6,492 nt of DNA. Source: Actinomycetota bacterium. Lineage in GTDB: Bacteria; Actinomycetota; Humimicrobiia; Humimicrobiales; Humimicrobiaceae. Below are positions 6,356-6,492 of the stretch, one piece after another. Made by a program: the position numbers and the translations under genes. Below the pieces are notes generated by a model. It was given only the letters and a program-made list of their open reading frames with translations. It was not told the origin of the DNA and ran no database searches. Where the stretch lies: NCBI GenBank assembly GCA_016870675.1, contig VGAU01000104.1:1-6492 (forward strand), in the 5' to 3' direction. How positions within the stretch are numbered: position 1 is the stretch's first letter; each line of letters begins with the position of its first letter.

Positions 6356-6492
6356 TTATTGTTCATTTTCAATATACCCTAAAAAAGGGAAATTTCTGTA
6401 TTTCTCTTCAAAATCAAGACCATATCCTACCACAAATTTATTAGGAATATCAAATCCTTTATATTTAACTTTATTTTCTGTTTTTCTTGGAA
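6356..6492 (-). CDS. hpt: Hypoxanthine(-guanine) phosphoribosyltransferase, C-terminal end only
   Basis: The minus-strand frame entering at the window end codes for 44 residues and stops with TAA at 6358-6356; the rest of the gene lies beyond 6492. The fragment contains KGFDIPNKFVVGYGLDFEEK followed by YRNFPFLGYIENEQ. This matches the conserved Hpt ending (GF-IP-KFVVGYGLDY-E-YRNLP-IG), which includes the purine-contacting VGYGLD segment. Hpt salvages hypoxanthine and guanine to IMP and GMP with PRPP. The catalytic PRPP loop is not in view. Location directly upstream of ftsH, 56 bases before its TTG, is the classical hpt-ftsH arrangement and supports the call. The low-complexity intergenic stretch shows no strong terminator, so ftsH is probably co-transcribed. 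Confidence 0.93.
   Translation of the reverse strand, partial: PRKTENKVKYKGFDIPNKFVVGYGLDFEEKYRNFPFLGYIENEQ

Overview
The window is one AT-rich stretch of a bacterial chromosome. It holds two convergent gene blocks. Positions 1-1373 (+ strand) carry the end of a two-gene ABC export operon: an ATPase truncated by the window start and its membrane partner. Positions 1401-6492 (- strand) carry a run read in the order hpt (3' end only), ftsH, folE, folP, and a fused folB-folK. The blocks meet tail to tail with only 27 bases between stop codons.

The minus-strand block combines purine salvage (Hpt), membrane proteolysis (FtsH) and most of the pterin branch of folate synthesis. FolE turns GTP into 7,8-dihydroneopterin triphosphate. 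FolB splits dihydroneopterin, FolK pyrophosphorylates the hydroxymethyl pterin, and FolP joins it to p-aminobenzoate to give dihydropteroate. Enzymes that dephosphorylate dihydroneopterin triphosphate, make p-aminobenzoate, or complete folate (FolC, FolA) are not in the window. folE, folP and folBK are separated by 3 and 12 bases and read as one operon. A 225-base gap with a perfect 7-bp dyad and a possible -10 box separates folE from ftsH, so the fol genes may have their own promoter. hpt and ftsH are 55 bases apart, without a convincing terminator.

Organism: low GC, a clear Shine-Dalgarno sequence at some starts, and non-ATG starts for folE (GTG) and ftsH (TTG). hpt-ftsH sits together in many Bacillota, while the order ftsH-folE-folP-folB-folK is classically seen in Actinobacteria such as Mycobacterium and Streptomyces. 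The combination of this order with strongly AT-rich DNA, a ~400-residue FolP and a FolB-FolK fusion suggests an uncultured or anaerobic low-GC lineage: a clostridial-type Bacillota or a deep-branching low-GC actinobacterial group. This is inference; the window has no rRNA or other decisive marker.

I see no mobile element, CRISPR array, tRNA, rRNA or recognised riboswitch. This is mostly an ordinary housekeeping region. The points worth a second look are modest: the fusion with a duplicated linker, the long FolP, the folE leader, Shine-Dalgarno-poor junctions, and an unexplained exporter next door.
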